Assembly: GCA_041651175.1 (NCBI GenBank)
Contig: JBAZJT010000015.1
Coordinates: forward strand, 3,812-67,811
Direction of reading: 5' to 3'
Length of the DNA: 64,000 bases
DNA from: Elusimicrobiales bacterium
GTDB lineage: Bacteria > Elusimicrobiota > Elusimicrobia > Elusimicrobiales > Elusimicrobiaceae
A model generated the notes under the pieces. It was not told the origin of the DNA and searched no databases. It saw only the letters and a program-made list of their open reading frames with translations. Positions 34,801-42,382 of this stretch are shown piece after piece (position 1 is the stretch's first letter; each line of letters opens with the position of its first letter). A program made the translations under genes and the position numbers.

Positions 34801-37599
34801 AGCGACGGGGAAGTGAAGGCCGCCGTCCTTAAAATGGTGGCCGAGAAGACCGGCTATCCGCAGGACATGCTGGACCTGGACCTGGACATGGAAGCCGATC
34901 TGGGCATAGACACGGTGAAACAGGCCGAGCTTTTCGCCGCCATACGGGAGCATTACAGCATTCCCCGCAAGGAAGGCGTGAAACTTAAGGATTACCCGAC
35001 GATACGGCACTGCATCAATTTCGTGCTGTCCGAATCCTCCGCCCCGGCGTCCGCGCCGCAGGCGGCCCCCGCCGCCGCGCCGCAGCCGCCGAAGCCTGAA
35101 ACAGGCACTATACGGCTGATACCGACGCTGGTGGATGTTCCGCTGGAGGCAAAGGCGGGGCGCAAACTTTCCCCCAAGCGGCCCGTAATCATAATGTCGG
35201 ACAATGCCGCGCTTACGCGCGCGTTCCAGTACGAGCTGTCGCAGCTCAAGGTGCCGGTGTATGTGTTCACCTCCGCCAAATCGCGCGGTAAAAACACCGC
35301 CACCGTTGACTGGCGCAGCCTTGAGGAGACCGAAAAGGCGCTGCGCGACTATGCCTCCGACAATCCGCGCATACAGGGCATAGTGTATCTGCTGGGCGCG
35401 GGCAATCCACGGCTGGACAAAAGCGCGGACCCGCATGCGGATTTGATCCGCTATGTGATGCCGCTGTTCCACGCCTGCAAAATATTTGAAGGCAATCTTG
35501 CCGACCAGGCCGACGCCGATACCTTCATATCCGTCAACATCACCATAGACGGCGCCTTCGGCATGAAAGCCGCCAGGGATTTTGACCCGTTCCCCGGCGC
35601 GCTCTCCGGCGCGGTGCAGTGTTTCAGAAAAGACATGAAGGAGCTTGCCAAAACCCGCACCAAGCTGCTGGACTTTGAACCGGAAACCGCAGCCGAGGAA
35701 GTCGCCCGCGCCACCCTGGCCGAAGTGCTGGAAGGGGACGACCGCCTCGCCATAGCCATGCGCGGCGGGAAACGGCAGACCTATCACGCCCTGCCGGTTC
35801 CGCTGGACAAAAGCATAAAGCGCTTTAATCTGGACGGCAAAACCGTGCTTGTAACCGGCGGCGGGCGCGGCCTGGGCGCATTGTTTACAAAGATGGCCGC
35901 ACAGCAGCATAAGATGCGCTTTGTGGTGCTGGATATCATCCGCCACGACGAGCAGAGCGCCCGCTGGGCCGCCATGAACGCGGAGCAGCTGGCGGAGCTT
36001 AAGAATTCGCTCTGGGTCAAAATGCGGGCCGACAAGTCGCGCAAGGGGACCCCTGTTATACTGGAAAAGGAGTTCGGCGCGGTAATGGACGCCGTCGGCC
36101 TGCACCGGCATATAGAGGAGATTCAAAAGCTCGGCTCGCAGGTGGAGTATTTCAACTGCGATCTGCTGGACCTTTCCGCGCTTAACAAAACCATGGCCGA
36201 TATCAAGGCCAAATTCGGCCAGATAGACGGCGCCGCGCATTTCGCGGGGCTGGAACGCTCCAAGCTGGTCAACGAAAAGACGGCGGAAGAGTTCATGCGC
36301 ATCTACGACGTCAAGGCCGCCAGCGCGATGGCCATGCTGGCCTCCGGCGCGGTGAAGGAGAAAGGGTTCTGGGTGTTCATCTCCTCAATAGCCGGCAAAT
36401 TCGGCAACCTGGGCCAGTCGGATTACGCCAGCGCCAGCGATTATATAGCCAAGCTGGCCATCAGCCTCTCCGCTTCGGGAATACGCGCCTATGCCGCCGA
36501 CATGAGCGGTTATGCCTCCATAGGCATGGCGGTAAGGCCGGGGGTGGAGGCTTTCCTGAAATCCCAGGGCATGGTGTTTTTGCAGCCGCAGGAAGGGATG
36601 CAGACGCTTATAGACGAAATAATCCACGGCGACGTGCCGGAAATAGTGCTTAGTGCGTCGCTTGGCAAACTGGACTGGGACGGGCAGGTGAAATCCCCGC
36701 TGACCGGCGAGACGTCCGGCCCCGCGCCTTCCGCCCCCCCCGCCGCTTCCGGCGGCATGCATTTCGTGGAGCGGATAGCGATGGTTGAGGAAGGCCGCTC
36801 CCTTCTGGCCGAAAAGGAATTCTCTCTTGAAAAAGACCCCTATCTGGCGGACCATTCCATAGACGGCACGCCCTATGTCCCCGGCGTGATGGGCATAGAG
36901 ACTTTCATGGAAGCCGCCGCCGCGCTGGCGGGCAAGCCTTCCGCCGGGCTGGAGGATGTGCATTTCTCCCTGCCGATAAAATTGCTGCGCAACAGGCCGC
37001 AGGGCGTGCGCGTGTCCGCCTCCAAAACCGGCGCGCAGGCGGAGATGTTTATTGAATCCGACTTTGTAAACCCGCAGGGCGAGAAAATGGGCGCGCCGCG
37101 CCGGCATTTTTCGGCCAGGACGCTGGGCGCGTTTGAGACCGTGTTCAAAGACGCGCAGAGGCCGCAGCCCGCGCTGCGCCCGCCCTCCGCGGACAAGGCG
37201 GCGATATACAAGCTCTATTTCCACGGCCCCAGCTTCCAGGTGCTGGAATCGGTTATATCGGTAACGGCGGATTCGGTTACGGCGCGCTACCGCCGCCCCG
37301 CAACACCAGTCTGGCCCGGAGAGGTAAAACTGTGCGCCTTCCCGCTGCTTATAGAGGCGGCGTTCCAGGCCTGCGGCTTCCGGGATTTGACGGTTGACAA
37401 CCGCATGGCCCTGCCCGACTACGTAGGGAAGCTGCGTGTTTACGCCCAGCAGTCCGACGCGCCGGAAACGCTGGACGTGCATTGCCGGTTCAAAGGCAAG
37501 GACCAGCAGGGCAAAAGCGTTTACGACGCCTGCGTCTGCGACAAGGACGGCAATATCTGGATTGAGCTTCAGGATTACCGGATGATAGCCCGTTCCTGA
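28801..37599 (+). CDS. Multidomain polyketide/PUFA-type synthase, KS-AT-KS-ACPx4-KR-DH
   Basis: 2932 residues; AGGAGGAGAG precedes the ATG. KS1 spans residues 1-460 with Cys214 (DAACATS), His348 (EAHGTAT) and His388 (IGHAKAA). AT spans about 600-920 with FPGQGSQ and Ser704 in GHSLGEYAA. A second complete KS spans about 996-1490 with Cys1255 (SAACAST), His1403 (SHETYTP) and His1443 (GFTGHTMGAG). Four ACPs follow at about 1625-2095, each with LGIDTVKQAEL: Thr occupies the usual pantetheine-Ser position (Thr1660, 1775, 1896, 2038). Pro/Ala linkers separate them. KR spans about 2145-2640 (VLVTGGGRGLGA; YASAS at Tyr2542). The DH hot-dog spans about 2655-2930 with His2685 in YLADHSIDG. There is no ER, TE or PfaD in the window, so an unsaturated or polyene chain is a reasonable inference. 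It heads an operon-like set with PPTase and carboxyltransferase. Confidence 0.93.
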   Translation: MKCDNLEPIAIVGIGAVMPGALNKDTFWNNILGMKSSITEVPSSHWDWHVYYDPDPKAPDKTYSKIGGFIKDFKFESVKYRIPPQVAKQMDAVQHLAIETAHMALADGGYDKKVFNRERCAAVIGNAMGGMKNEASLLRIGRYDYYEMLRKSRTFASLGAAGAAVIKELDEVVSSRYLPITEDTMPGELSNVIAGRVANVFDLNGANFSVDAACATSLAAVDQAVNGLRLGNFDMAIAGGVDQMMSASAYVKFCKIGALSADGSFVFDARANGFVMAEGAGLLLLKRFSDAVRDGDKIYALIRAIGASSDGRGKGITAPNPKGQKLAIEKTFAQLDYTPADVGFVEAHGTATRVGDVSEMSALVEVFGKYGIAKGAIGISSIKSQIGHAKAAAGVASLIKAALALHNKTLPPSINFATPNPNIDWNGPFRVITGPEQWQGGKLRRANVSSFGFGGTNFHAALEEYVSGTRLPDYKAAKAAVPAVESSQGRPVSMHTEPQKLQGEAITFSAASKAELVSRLNSFAASLKNTDPYPVIAYAHALNCAPRGDFAVALSAKSAAELKDKISFFVKTAQAGDVWRVPSLHLKMKGIYPFHPATGRAKIGFMFPGQGSQYVDMMKDLASKYQVVQDTFDEADRILKALIGVTITETVWSKPGENADELAKREDAIRQTQMTQPSVLTADIAMMRLLTSFGVKPDIAMGHSLGEYAAAVACGIFTFESGLRAVTNRAKEMSNIQVDDTGKMASVAASCERVEAELKSIKGYVIAANKNCPTQTVISGDSKAVAEAIKLFNALGVQAAEIPVSHAFHSEIIRPGVEPYRKYLGGIPVSSPVIPILSNVTAGYFPPDEPGVRELLLRQITSPVEWMKQLHKMYDSGVRVYVECGPKRVLSALATGTLQDRKDIVVLASNHPKKGGINEFNDLLASLTAAGVAVDWSGADISKGRGAFTPAYAEWAAQTAGINVPPAPPPPAPAAVAHVPANPEPARECAPDKFGFNSNDIAVSGIAAGTPGSWDKVFRDGNIDEILRGQNMIEQLSPEDMRRQIDKNIVSVLKSATGDHRIERLSSIENAIKLAAVRGGFDLEKEFGLPANWVGAMDASFQLALAAGVLALRDAGIPLVQHYRKTSTGGYLPDRWGLPAQMMDDTGVIFASAFPSVNALIDEVSRCLTYTFRKKSSDEIYGFYDALIQRVTDPALRRELSQWFAENYSKTKVSDSEQAYTFNQNFLLRIIPIGHSQLCQWIRARGPATHISAACASTTQAVGIAEDWIRVGRAKRVLVVAADDITNERVRDWLFAGFLSTGAATTKSAVSEAALPFDRRRHGLIVGMGAAALLVEDETETRKRGMKPLARVLSTETANSAFHPTRLDVNHVAQIMDRLVARAEKQRGLSRSEMSRNMLFMSHETYTPARGGSASAEVNALKSTFGADAPNVVVSNVKGFTGHTMGAGLEDVIAVRALNTGTVPPIANYKEPDPELAGITLSKGGEYDLKYAIRLGAGFGSQTAMTLLERTFKKGEARVEYPEKYNGWLKEISGQTLPELEVVNNTLRVKDSGEFLRKGGQPPVVVEAPQAYVDKAVAAARQPAAPAPAAHAPAAPAVYAAAAPVAAAVAAPPSAAPVSAAHGGTEVQAVIIKLITDKTGYPQDMLELDLDMEADLGIDTVKQAELFAAIREHYSIPRKEGVKLKDYPTIRHCINFVLSETGGQPAASAPAAAKPAAPAAVPAAVAQSAPAAVSAAHGEAEAQAVIIKLITDKTGYPQDMLELDLDMEADLGIDTVKQAELFAAIREHYSIPRREGVKLKDYPTIRHCINFVLAETGGKSGASVAAVSAAPAPAAAAKPAVAAPVVAPPAPAAVSGAHGEAEVKAVILKLVTDKTGYPQDMLELDLDMEADLGIDTVKQAELFAAIREHYSIPRREGVKLKDYPTIRHCINFVLGETGGKSGASAPPAPAAPAAPVVPAAPAPAAKPAAPAAATSAPAPKPAQGPAPSPKPFSAAAPARLSDGEVKAAVLKMVAEKTGYPQDMLDLDLDMEADLGIDTVKQAELFAAIREHYSIPRKEGVKLKDYPTIRHCINFVLSESSAPASAPQAAPAAAPQPPKPETGTIRLIPTLVDVPLEAKAGRKLSPKRPVIIMSDNAALTRAFQYELSQLKVPVYVFTSAKSRGKNTATVDWRSLEETEKALRDYASDNPRIQGIVYLLGAGNPRLDKSADPHADLIRYVMPLFHACKIFEGNLADQADADTFISVNITIDGAFGMKAARDFDPFPGALSGAVQCFRKDMKELAKTRTKLLDFEPETAAEEVARATLAEVLEGDDRLAIAMRGGKRQTYHALPVPLDKSIKRFNLDGKTVLVTGGGRGLGALFTKMAAQQHKMRFVVLDIIRHDEQSARWAAMNAEQLAELKNSLWVKMRADKSRKGTPVILEKEFGAVMDAVGLHRHIEEIQKLGSQVEYFNCDLLDLSALNKTMADIKAKFGQIDGAAHFAGLERSKLVNEKTAEEFMRIYDVKAASAMAMLASGAVKEKGFWVFISSIAGKFGNLGQSDYASASDYIAKLAISLSASGIRAYAADMSGYASIGMAVRPGVEAFLKSQGMVFLQPQEGMQTLIDEIIHGDVPEIVLSASLGKLDWDGQVKSPLTGETSGPAPSAPPAASGGMHFVERIAMVEEGRSLLAEKEFSLEKDPYLADHSIDGTPYVPGVMGIETFMEAAAALAGKPSAGLEDVHFSLPIKLLRNRPQGVRVSASKTGAQAEMFIESDFVNPQGEKMGAPRRHFSARTLGAFETVFKDAQRPQPALRPPSADKAAIYKLYFHGPSFQVLESVISVTADSVTARYRRPATPVWPGEVKLCAFPLLIEAAFQACGFRDLTVDNRMALPDYVGKLRVYAQQSDAPETLDVHCRFKGKDQQGKSVYDACVCDKDGNIWIELQDYRMIARS
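33670..35035 (+). repeat. Four tandem ACP-coding repeats in the synthase gene
   Basis: Four ~210-nt ACP units are nearly identical in DNA from GGCTATCCGCAGGA through ATACGGCA. They are separated by GC-rich Pro/Ala linkers of different length; the Thr codons are at 33778, 34123, 34486 and 34912. The first three begin with an AHGxxE/AxVxAVI lead-in and the fourth with LSDGEVKAAVL. Such arrays usually raise flux, and the high identity suggests recent duplication or gene conversion. Confidence 0.9.
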
Positions 37600-37627
37600 G
37601 CGGCGTATCCTCCGACTGTGGCGGCTT

Positions 37628-38266
37628 ATGAAAGCGATACTTGTCATCTCAAGCCATGGCGAAGTTCCCCCGCGGGACGGGTTTCTGTCCGGCGGGGAGG
37701 AGAGTGAATTCGCGGTCCTGCTGGCCGAAAAGCGCCGGCGCGACTGGCTGTGCGCCCGCTTTGCCGCCAAAAAGGCGTTTTTGGAAGCCTGGCCGGACTG
37801 CGGGCTGGGCATGAAGGAGATAACGGTTTCCAAAACCCCTGCCGGGGAGCCGTTTTTTGTGGCGGGCGGGCAGCGCAGGCCGCAGCCGCTGTCGCTTTCG
37901 CACAGCGCGGGGCACGCGGCGGCGGCGTTGGGGCTGGATTGCCGCGCCATCGGAGTGGACCTGGAAAAAATAGAGGCGCGCCCCCAGTGCTGGATTGACG
38001 ATTGTTTTCAGCCCTCGGAAATTCCCGTGGGCGCCGACGCGGCTTACTGCACCGAACTGTGGGCCAAGAAAGAGGCCGTTCTCAAGGCGCTGGGCATAGG
38101 GCTTTCAGCGGACCTCTATGACGTGCGTTTTGACGGAGGCTGCCACAAACCCGCGGTTTTCAGCCGCGCGCGCAAGGCGTGGCAGGACAGGGGCGGCGGG
38201 AAATTTCTGATGCGCGTTCACCGCATGCCCGAAGGCTGCGTAACCTGCGTGGCCATGCTTTCATAG
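37628..38266 (+). CDS. Sfp-type 4'-phosphopantetheinyl transferase
   Basis: 212 residues. Family motifs: RFAAKKAFLEAWP near the N-terminus, LSLSHSAGHAAAALG, the metal-binding IGVDLEKIEAR, and ELWAKKEAVLKALGIG with the WxxKEA signature. It transfers phosphopantetheine from CoA to ACP domains. Its position 28 nt after the synthase gene makes the four Thr-type ACPs the obvious substrates. The C-terminal part is somewhat divergent but the Mg-binding Asp/Glu residues are intact. Confidence 0.92.
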   Translation: MKAILVISSHGEVPPRDGFLSGGEESEFAVLLAEKRRRDWLCARFAAKKAFLEAWPDCGLGMKEITVSKTPAGEPFFVAGGQRRPQPLSLSHSAGHAAAALGLDCRAIGVDLEKIEARPQCWIDDCFQPSEIPVGADAAYCTELWAKKEAVLKALGIGLSADLYDVRFDGGCHKPAVFSRARKAWQDRGGGKFLMRVHRMPEGCVTCVAMLS

Positions 38267-38275
38267 GAGACTGTT

Positions 38276-39910
38276 ATGGATGATTTGATAAACCAGCCCC
38301 CCTCAAGTTCCGCCGAAAGCGGCGCGCCCTCCAAGGGCAAGCCGCGCAAGGTGCGCGAGGCGCCGGCCAGCCTGCGCAAATTCCGCGAAATCTACGGCAA
38401 GGCGCTTGAAGGCGCAGGGCCGGATAAGGTGGCGGCCCAGAAGGCCAAGGGCAAGCTCACCGCGCGCGAGAGAATACAGTACCTCGTGGACGAGGGCACC
38501 TTCAACGAGGTCGGCGCGCTGGTGGAAACCACCTGCACCGAATTCGGCCTGCGCGACAAGCATATAAAAGGCGACGGCGTCATCACGGGTTTCGGCAAGG
38601 TCAACGGGCGGGACGTGGCCATATTCTCGCAGGATTTCACGCAATTGGGCGGCTCGCTGGGGCTGGCGCATGCCAAGAAGATAGCCGCCGTCATGGACAA
38701 GGCGATAGAGGCGCGCACCCCCGTCATCGGCCTGCTGGATTCGGGCGGGGCGCGCATACAGGAAGGCGTGGAAAGCCTGGACGGCTACGCCCGCATTTTT
38801 GCGCGCAACGTCAAAGCCTCCGGCGTGGTGCCGCAGATTTCCGTCATACTCGGCCCCTGCGCCGGCGGCGCGGTATACTCGCCCGCTCTCACCGACTTTG
38901 TCTTCATGGTGGAAGGCATAAGCCATATGTTTATCACCGGGCCGGAGGTCGTCAAAGCCGCCACGGGCGAGCAGGTGGATTTTGACACGCTTGGCGGCAG
39001 CGGGCCGCATTCCTCCAAGTCCGGAGTGTGCCACTTCGTCGCCAAAAGCGAGCCGGACTGCTTCCGCCAGGTGCGCGAGTTGCTGAGCTTCCTGCCCCAG
39101 AGCCGCTGGGAAAAGCCTTCCGTGGGCGACAGCCCCGACCCCGCCAACCGCCAGGTCCCGCTGCTGGAGAAAATCTGCGAAATCCATCCGCGCAGGCCCT
39201 ACCGCGTAACTCATATCATCTGGTGGCTGTCCGACGAGCATAAATTCCTGGAGGTCCACCAGAACTTCGCCAAAAACATAGTGGTGGGCTTTATGCGGCT
39301 GGGCGGCGAGGTCGTGGGCGTGGTGGCCAACAACCCCGCCGTGATGGGCGGCGCGCTGGACATACAGGCCAGCGTGAAGGCCGCGCGTTTCGTGCGTTTC
39401 TGCAACAGCTTCAATGTCCCGCTTCTGACGCTGGTGGACCTGGGCGGCTATCTGCCCGGGGTGGAGCAGGAGCACGGCGGCGTCATCCGCAACGGCGCGA
39501 AGCTGCTTTTCGCCTATGCCGAGGCCACCGTGCCGAAGGTGACGCTCATCCTGCGCAAGGCCTACGGCGGCGCGTATATAGCGATGAGTTCCAAATACCT
39601 CAACGGGGACTTCAATTTTTCGCTGCCCAGCGCGGAAATTGCCGTGATGGGTCCGCGCGGCGCGGTGGAAATACTGCAATCGCGCCTCATAAAGGAAGCC
39701 CCGCCGGAGCAGCAGGACGCGCTTAAGGAAAAGCTTACCGCCGAGTATGCCGAGAAATTCGCCTCGCCTTATCAGACCACCTCCACCGGCTCCATAGACG
39801 AGGTGATAGAGCCTTGCCAGGCGCGCTACCGGCTGATTTCGGCGTTCCGTTTCCTGCGCAACAAGCGCATTCCGGGAACAAACGAATCCCGCGGCAACAT
39901 CCCGCTGTGA
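38276..39910 (+). CDS. Acyl-CoA carboxylase carboxyltransferase (PccB/AccD-like)
   Basis: 544 residues, the full length of the propionyl/acetyl-CoA carboxylase beta family. Both crotonase-like halves are present. The N-half has GKLTARERIQYLVDEGTF, VAIFSQDFTQLGGSLG, LLDSGGARIQEGVESL and GPCAGGAVYSPA; the C-half has VGVVANNPAVMGGALD, LVDLGGYLPGVEQEHGG and RKAYGGAYIAMSSK. A charged tail of about 35 residues precedes the domain. It would carboxylate acetyl- or propionyl-CoA, supplying malonyl-type extender units. Next to the synthase this suggests dedicated precursor supply. The biotin carboxylase and carrier subunits are not in the window. Confidence 0.93.
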   Translation: MDDLINQPPSSSAESGAPSKGKPRKVREAPASLRKFREIYGKALEGAGPDKVAAQKAKGKLTARERIQYLVDEGTFNEVGALVETTCTEFGLRDKHIKGDGVITGFGKVNGRDVAIFSQDFTQLGGSLGLAHAKKIAAVMDKAIEARTPVIGLLDSGGARIQEGVESLDGYARIFARNVKASGVVPQISVILGPCAGGAVYSPALTDFVFMVEGISHMFITGPEVVKAATGEQVDFDTLGGSGPHSSKSGVCHFVAKSEPDCFRQVRELLSFLPQSRWEKPSVGDSPDPANRQVPLLEKICEIHPRRPYRVTHIIWWLSDEHKFLEVHQNFAKNIVVGFMRLGGEVVGVVANNPAVMGGALDIQASVKAARFVRFCNSFNVPLLTLVDLGGYLPGVEQEHGGVIRNGAKLLFAYAEATVPKVTLILRKAYGGAYIAMSSKYLNGDFNFSLPSAEIAVMGPRGAVEILQSRLIKEAPPEQQDALKEKLTAEYAEKFASPYQTTSTGSIDEVIEPCQARYRLISAFRFLRNKRIPGTNESRGNIPL

Positions 39911-40347
39911 AAGCCCTTGTGCAGCGGGTTGAGAAAGCCGCCGTCGCCATAGCGGGCGGCCCCAGGCGGGAGATCGGGCGCGGCTTTGTGGTTCTGCTGG
40001 GCGTGGCTGAAGGCGATACAGAGGCCGCCGCGCTCTGGCTTGCGGCGAAAACGGCGAAGCTGCGGGTGTTTTCAAACACGGAAGGCAAGTTTGACCTGTC
40101 GCTTGCCGATGTGGGCGGGCAGGCGCTGGTTGTTTCGCAGTTCACGCTGCTTGGCGACTGCGCCAAAGGCTGCCGGCCCGATTTTGCCGGCGCGGCCCGG
40201 CCCGAAGAAGCGAAAAAACTTTATCAGGCTTATGTTGACGCCCTCGCGCGAGAGGGCATACCCGTGCAGACCGGCGAGTTCGGCGCGCACATGGATGTGG
40301 AAATTCACAACAACGGTCCCGTAACCATCATGCTAGAGCGTATATGA
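39907..40347 (+). CDS. dtd: D-aminoacyl-tRNA deacylase (Dtd)
   Basis: 146 residues from a GTG at 39907 that overlaps the carboxyltransferase stop (GTGA); this length matches the family. Motifs: KALVQRVEKAAVAI at the start, FVVLLGVAEGDTEAAALWLAAKTAKLRVF, the active-site SQFTLLGDCAKGCRPDF, and the C-terminal NNGPVTIMLE with the Gly-cisPro-like NxGPVT motif. It hydrolyses D-aminoacyl-tRNAs and proofreads glycine mischarging in the cytosol. A normal housekeeping gene within the run. Confidence 0.95.
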   Translation: MKALVQRVEKAAVAIAGGPRREIGRGFVVLLGVAEGDTEAAALWLAAKTAKLRVFSNTEGKFDLSLADVGGQALVVSQFTLLGDCAKGCRPDFAGAARPEEAKKLYQAYVDALAREGIPVQTGEFGAHMDVEIHNNGPVTIMLERI

Positions 40348-41921
40348 CAAATCCGCGAGGCCGCCCGCGCATCGCGCGTTCGCGGCAGCCTTTTCTGTTT
40401 GATTTTAGCGGCGGCAAAATATCCCGGCGGGAGTATGCGCTGTGGACTGCCGCCGCCGCGCTGTGTTTTTGCGGCTTCTATATATTCCACCGGTTTTGGT
40501 ACAACGCGGTGTCGCTGAAAGCCGCCGCGCCGGTTTACTATCACGACGATATAATAAAGGTCAGGCTTTCCACCCGCAACAGGGCCTTGCTGGAGAATTG
40601 GCGGCTTCATCCGCCGGTTGTGCGCCTTGCCGGGATGAACGCAAGGCCGGTAGGCGGCATGGCGCGGTTTTACATGACGCCGGTCCGCAACGGCTGGGCC
40701 GGGCAAATGCCCTGCCCATGGAATGCCCCGCCCGGCAGCTACCGGCTTGAGCTGGAAGGCGGCTGCAAATATCTCAAGGCCGGCAATGTGGAGATAGCGC
40801 GCCGCGTCCCGGCGAAAATGCCGCCCAAATTCGTGGTTCTTACTATGGAGTATGCCGGGGATTACCGTTCCCTCCGCATGAAGCTGCCCGACGGCACTAT
40901 TGGCGGCAAAGACGCGCCCGCGCGCTGGGCAAAGCATCTGGGCGCGGACGCGGTGTGGGCGCTGGTTGGCAAAACCTCCGGCGTCAAAGGCGCGCCGTGG
41001 AACACTGTGGACCTTGCCTCCGTGCGCGAGGTGGGGCGGCAGTGCCATGCGCGGGGCGTAAAATTCGGCGTGTGGGTGATGTGCTATCTCACGCATATAG
41101 AGAAAAACAATTTTTTTCCCCGCTACCAGTGGGCGCAGGAGATTGAAAACGGCAGGCTCAAAAACGTGCGCGCCGTCTCGCTGCGCGACGGCAAAAGGCC
41201 CGACGACATCGCCGATTTGCTGATTAAATTCCGCGATATGCCCGAGGTTGATTATCTGGGGCTGGATTATATCCGCAATGCTCTTGGCGGCTACGAGCTG
41301 ATGGACGATTTCTACGCCGAAATGCCCTGGGCCCCCAGGCCGGAAAACTGGGACAGGCTTTCGCCCGGCGGAAAAACGGCCGCTTTCGCTGCCATGAAGG
41401 TCGCGCGCAAAAACAAGCAGTTCATAGACGACTGGCAGTGGTGGCGCGCGCGCAGTGTCGCGCGGATAGTGCGCCATATAAAAGACCGGCTGGGTCCCTC
41501 CAAGCCGCTGTGGGCGTTCACGCTGGGCTGGGAAAGGGGCTGGCAGCACGGGCAGGACCCGCCCATGATAAACGATGCCGGCGCGGACTACGATGCGGTC
41601 ATGCTTTACGAGGCCACCTCCGGCCAGTTCGCCGAGATGATGTCAGACTGGGGAGGCTACCTCAAATCCGCCGACGTCCAGCTTGTTGCCGGAAATGTGA
41701 TAGACTGGCCCCTGCACCAGAACGCCGGGCTGGGCGAGTATAAAAGCCGCTTCTCGCGCGCGATGCGCCGCATGTATTCCGACGGGAACGTGCCGGGCAT
41801 ATTCGTCCATGACCTGTGCCGGCTTGTGGGCGGGCGCAAAGGCCCCGCCTCAACCGAGGACTGGGCCCGCGCCACGCGCGAGGTCATAGCCGAATTCCGC
41901 GCGCTGCCGGATAAAAAATGA
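40344..41921 (+). CDS. Membrane-anchored protein with TIM-barrel-like glycosidase fold, unknown
   Basis: 525 residues. A basic N-terminus and one helix (YALWTAAAALCFCGFYIFHRFW) indicate an N-in membrane anchor. A beta-sandwich-like segment (about 50-160) precedes a larger domain whose strands read VVLTMEYAGDY, ADAVWALVGK, VKFGVWVMCYLTH, VDYLGLDYIRNAL, PLWAFTLGWERGW and YDAVMLYEATSGQ. This succession of strands with acidic ends, including LGLDYIR, resembles glycoside-hydrolase TIM barrels. The family is not identified. Overlaps dtd and the DUF192 gene by 4 nt each, so it is in one operon. Confidence 0.7.
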   Translation: MTNPRGRPRIARSRQPFLFDFSGGKISRREYALWTAAAALCFCGFYIFHRFWYNAVSLKAAAPVYYHDDIIKVRLSTRNRALLENWRLHPPVVRLAGMNARPVGGMARFYMTPVRNGWAGQMPCPWNAPPGSYRLELEGGCKYLKAGNVEIARRVPAKMPPKFVVLTMEYAGDYRSLRMKLPDGTIGGKDAPARWAKHLGADAVWALVGKTSGVKGAPWNTVDLASVREVGRQCHARGVKFGVWVMCYLTHIEKNNFFPRYQWAQEIENGRLKNVRAVSLRDGKRPDDIADLLIKFRDMPEVDYLGLDYIRNALGGYELMDDFYAEMPWAPRPENWDRLSPGGKTAAFAAMKVARKNKQFIDDWQWWRARSVARIVRHIKDRLGPSKPLWAFTLGWERGWQHGQDPPMINDAGADYDAVMLYEATSGQFAEMMSDWGGYLKSADVQLVAGNVIDWPLHQNAGLGEYKSRFSRAMRRMYSDGNVPGIFVHDLCRLVGGRKGPASTEDWARATREVIAEFRALPDKK

Positions 41922-42382
41922 AGAGTCTGCTGCTTGCCGTAACCGTTTCCGCCGCGGCTTTTGCCGCGGCTAAAACCGCGCCGAAAACGGTGAAGATAAC
42001 TTTCCCCCCCTCTAAAACGGTTGTGGAGGCAGAGCTTGCCCTCACGCAGGCGGAACATGAGAAAGGGCTGATGTTGAGGACCAGCCTCGCCTCCGGGCGC
42101 GGGATGCTTTTCGTTTTCCCGGAGGAGGATATGCACGTTTTCTGGATGAAGAACACGCTCATAGACTTGGACATAGTTTTTATCGGCGCGGACAAAAAGA
42201 TACTGCTGGTCTACGACAAAGTCCCCAAATCCCGCAAAGACACCCCCGACGACAAGGTGGCCCGCGTCCCCGGTTTTGGCCGGTATGTGCTGGAACTGCC
42301 AGCCGGATACTGCGCCGGGCACGGGATAGTCAAAGGCTCGGCGCTTGAGTTCAGGCTGCCGCAGCCGAAGGCCGGGAAATGA
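41918..42382 (+). CDS. DUF192 family exported protein
   Basis: 154 residues. Signal peptide KSLLLAVTVSAAAFAAA is followed by a DUF192 domain: VVEAELALTQAEHEKGLMLR, GMLFVFPEEDMHVFWMKNTL, LDIVFIGADKKIL, and the final VLELPAGYCAGHGIVKGS. This is the standard architecture of this small beta-fold family, usually exported, with no established activity. The stop codon overlaps the ATG of the following peptidase (ATGA at 42379-42382), showing where that gene's original start lies. Confidence 0.9.
   Translation: MKSLLLAVTVSAAAFAAAKTAPKTVKITFPPSKTVVEAELALTQAEHEKGLMLRTSLASGRGMLFVFPEEDMHVFWMKNTLIDLDIVFIGADKKILLVYDKVPKSRKDTPDDKVARVPGFGRYVLELPAGYCAGHGIVKGSALEFRLPQPKAGK

Noticed and set aside
33670..35035. 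Possible assembly artefact in the four-fold ACP repeat
   Set aside because: The linkers differ in length and sequence, and synonymous and coding differences separate the copies, so a real tandem array is more likely. Long reads would settle the copy number.
36385..37950. A 521-codon minus-strand frame, with another at 28816-30177
   Set aside because: Both are antisense to the synthase gene with low-complexity His/Arg/Gly-rich translations.
38303..40075. A 590-codon open frame on the minus strand
   Set aside because: Shadow of the carboxyltransferase and dtd genes; no recognisable sequence or ribosome site.
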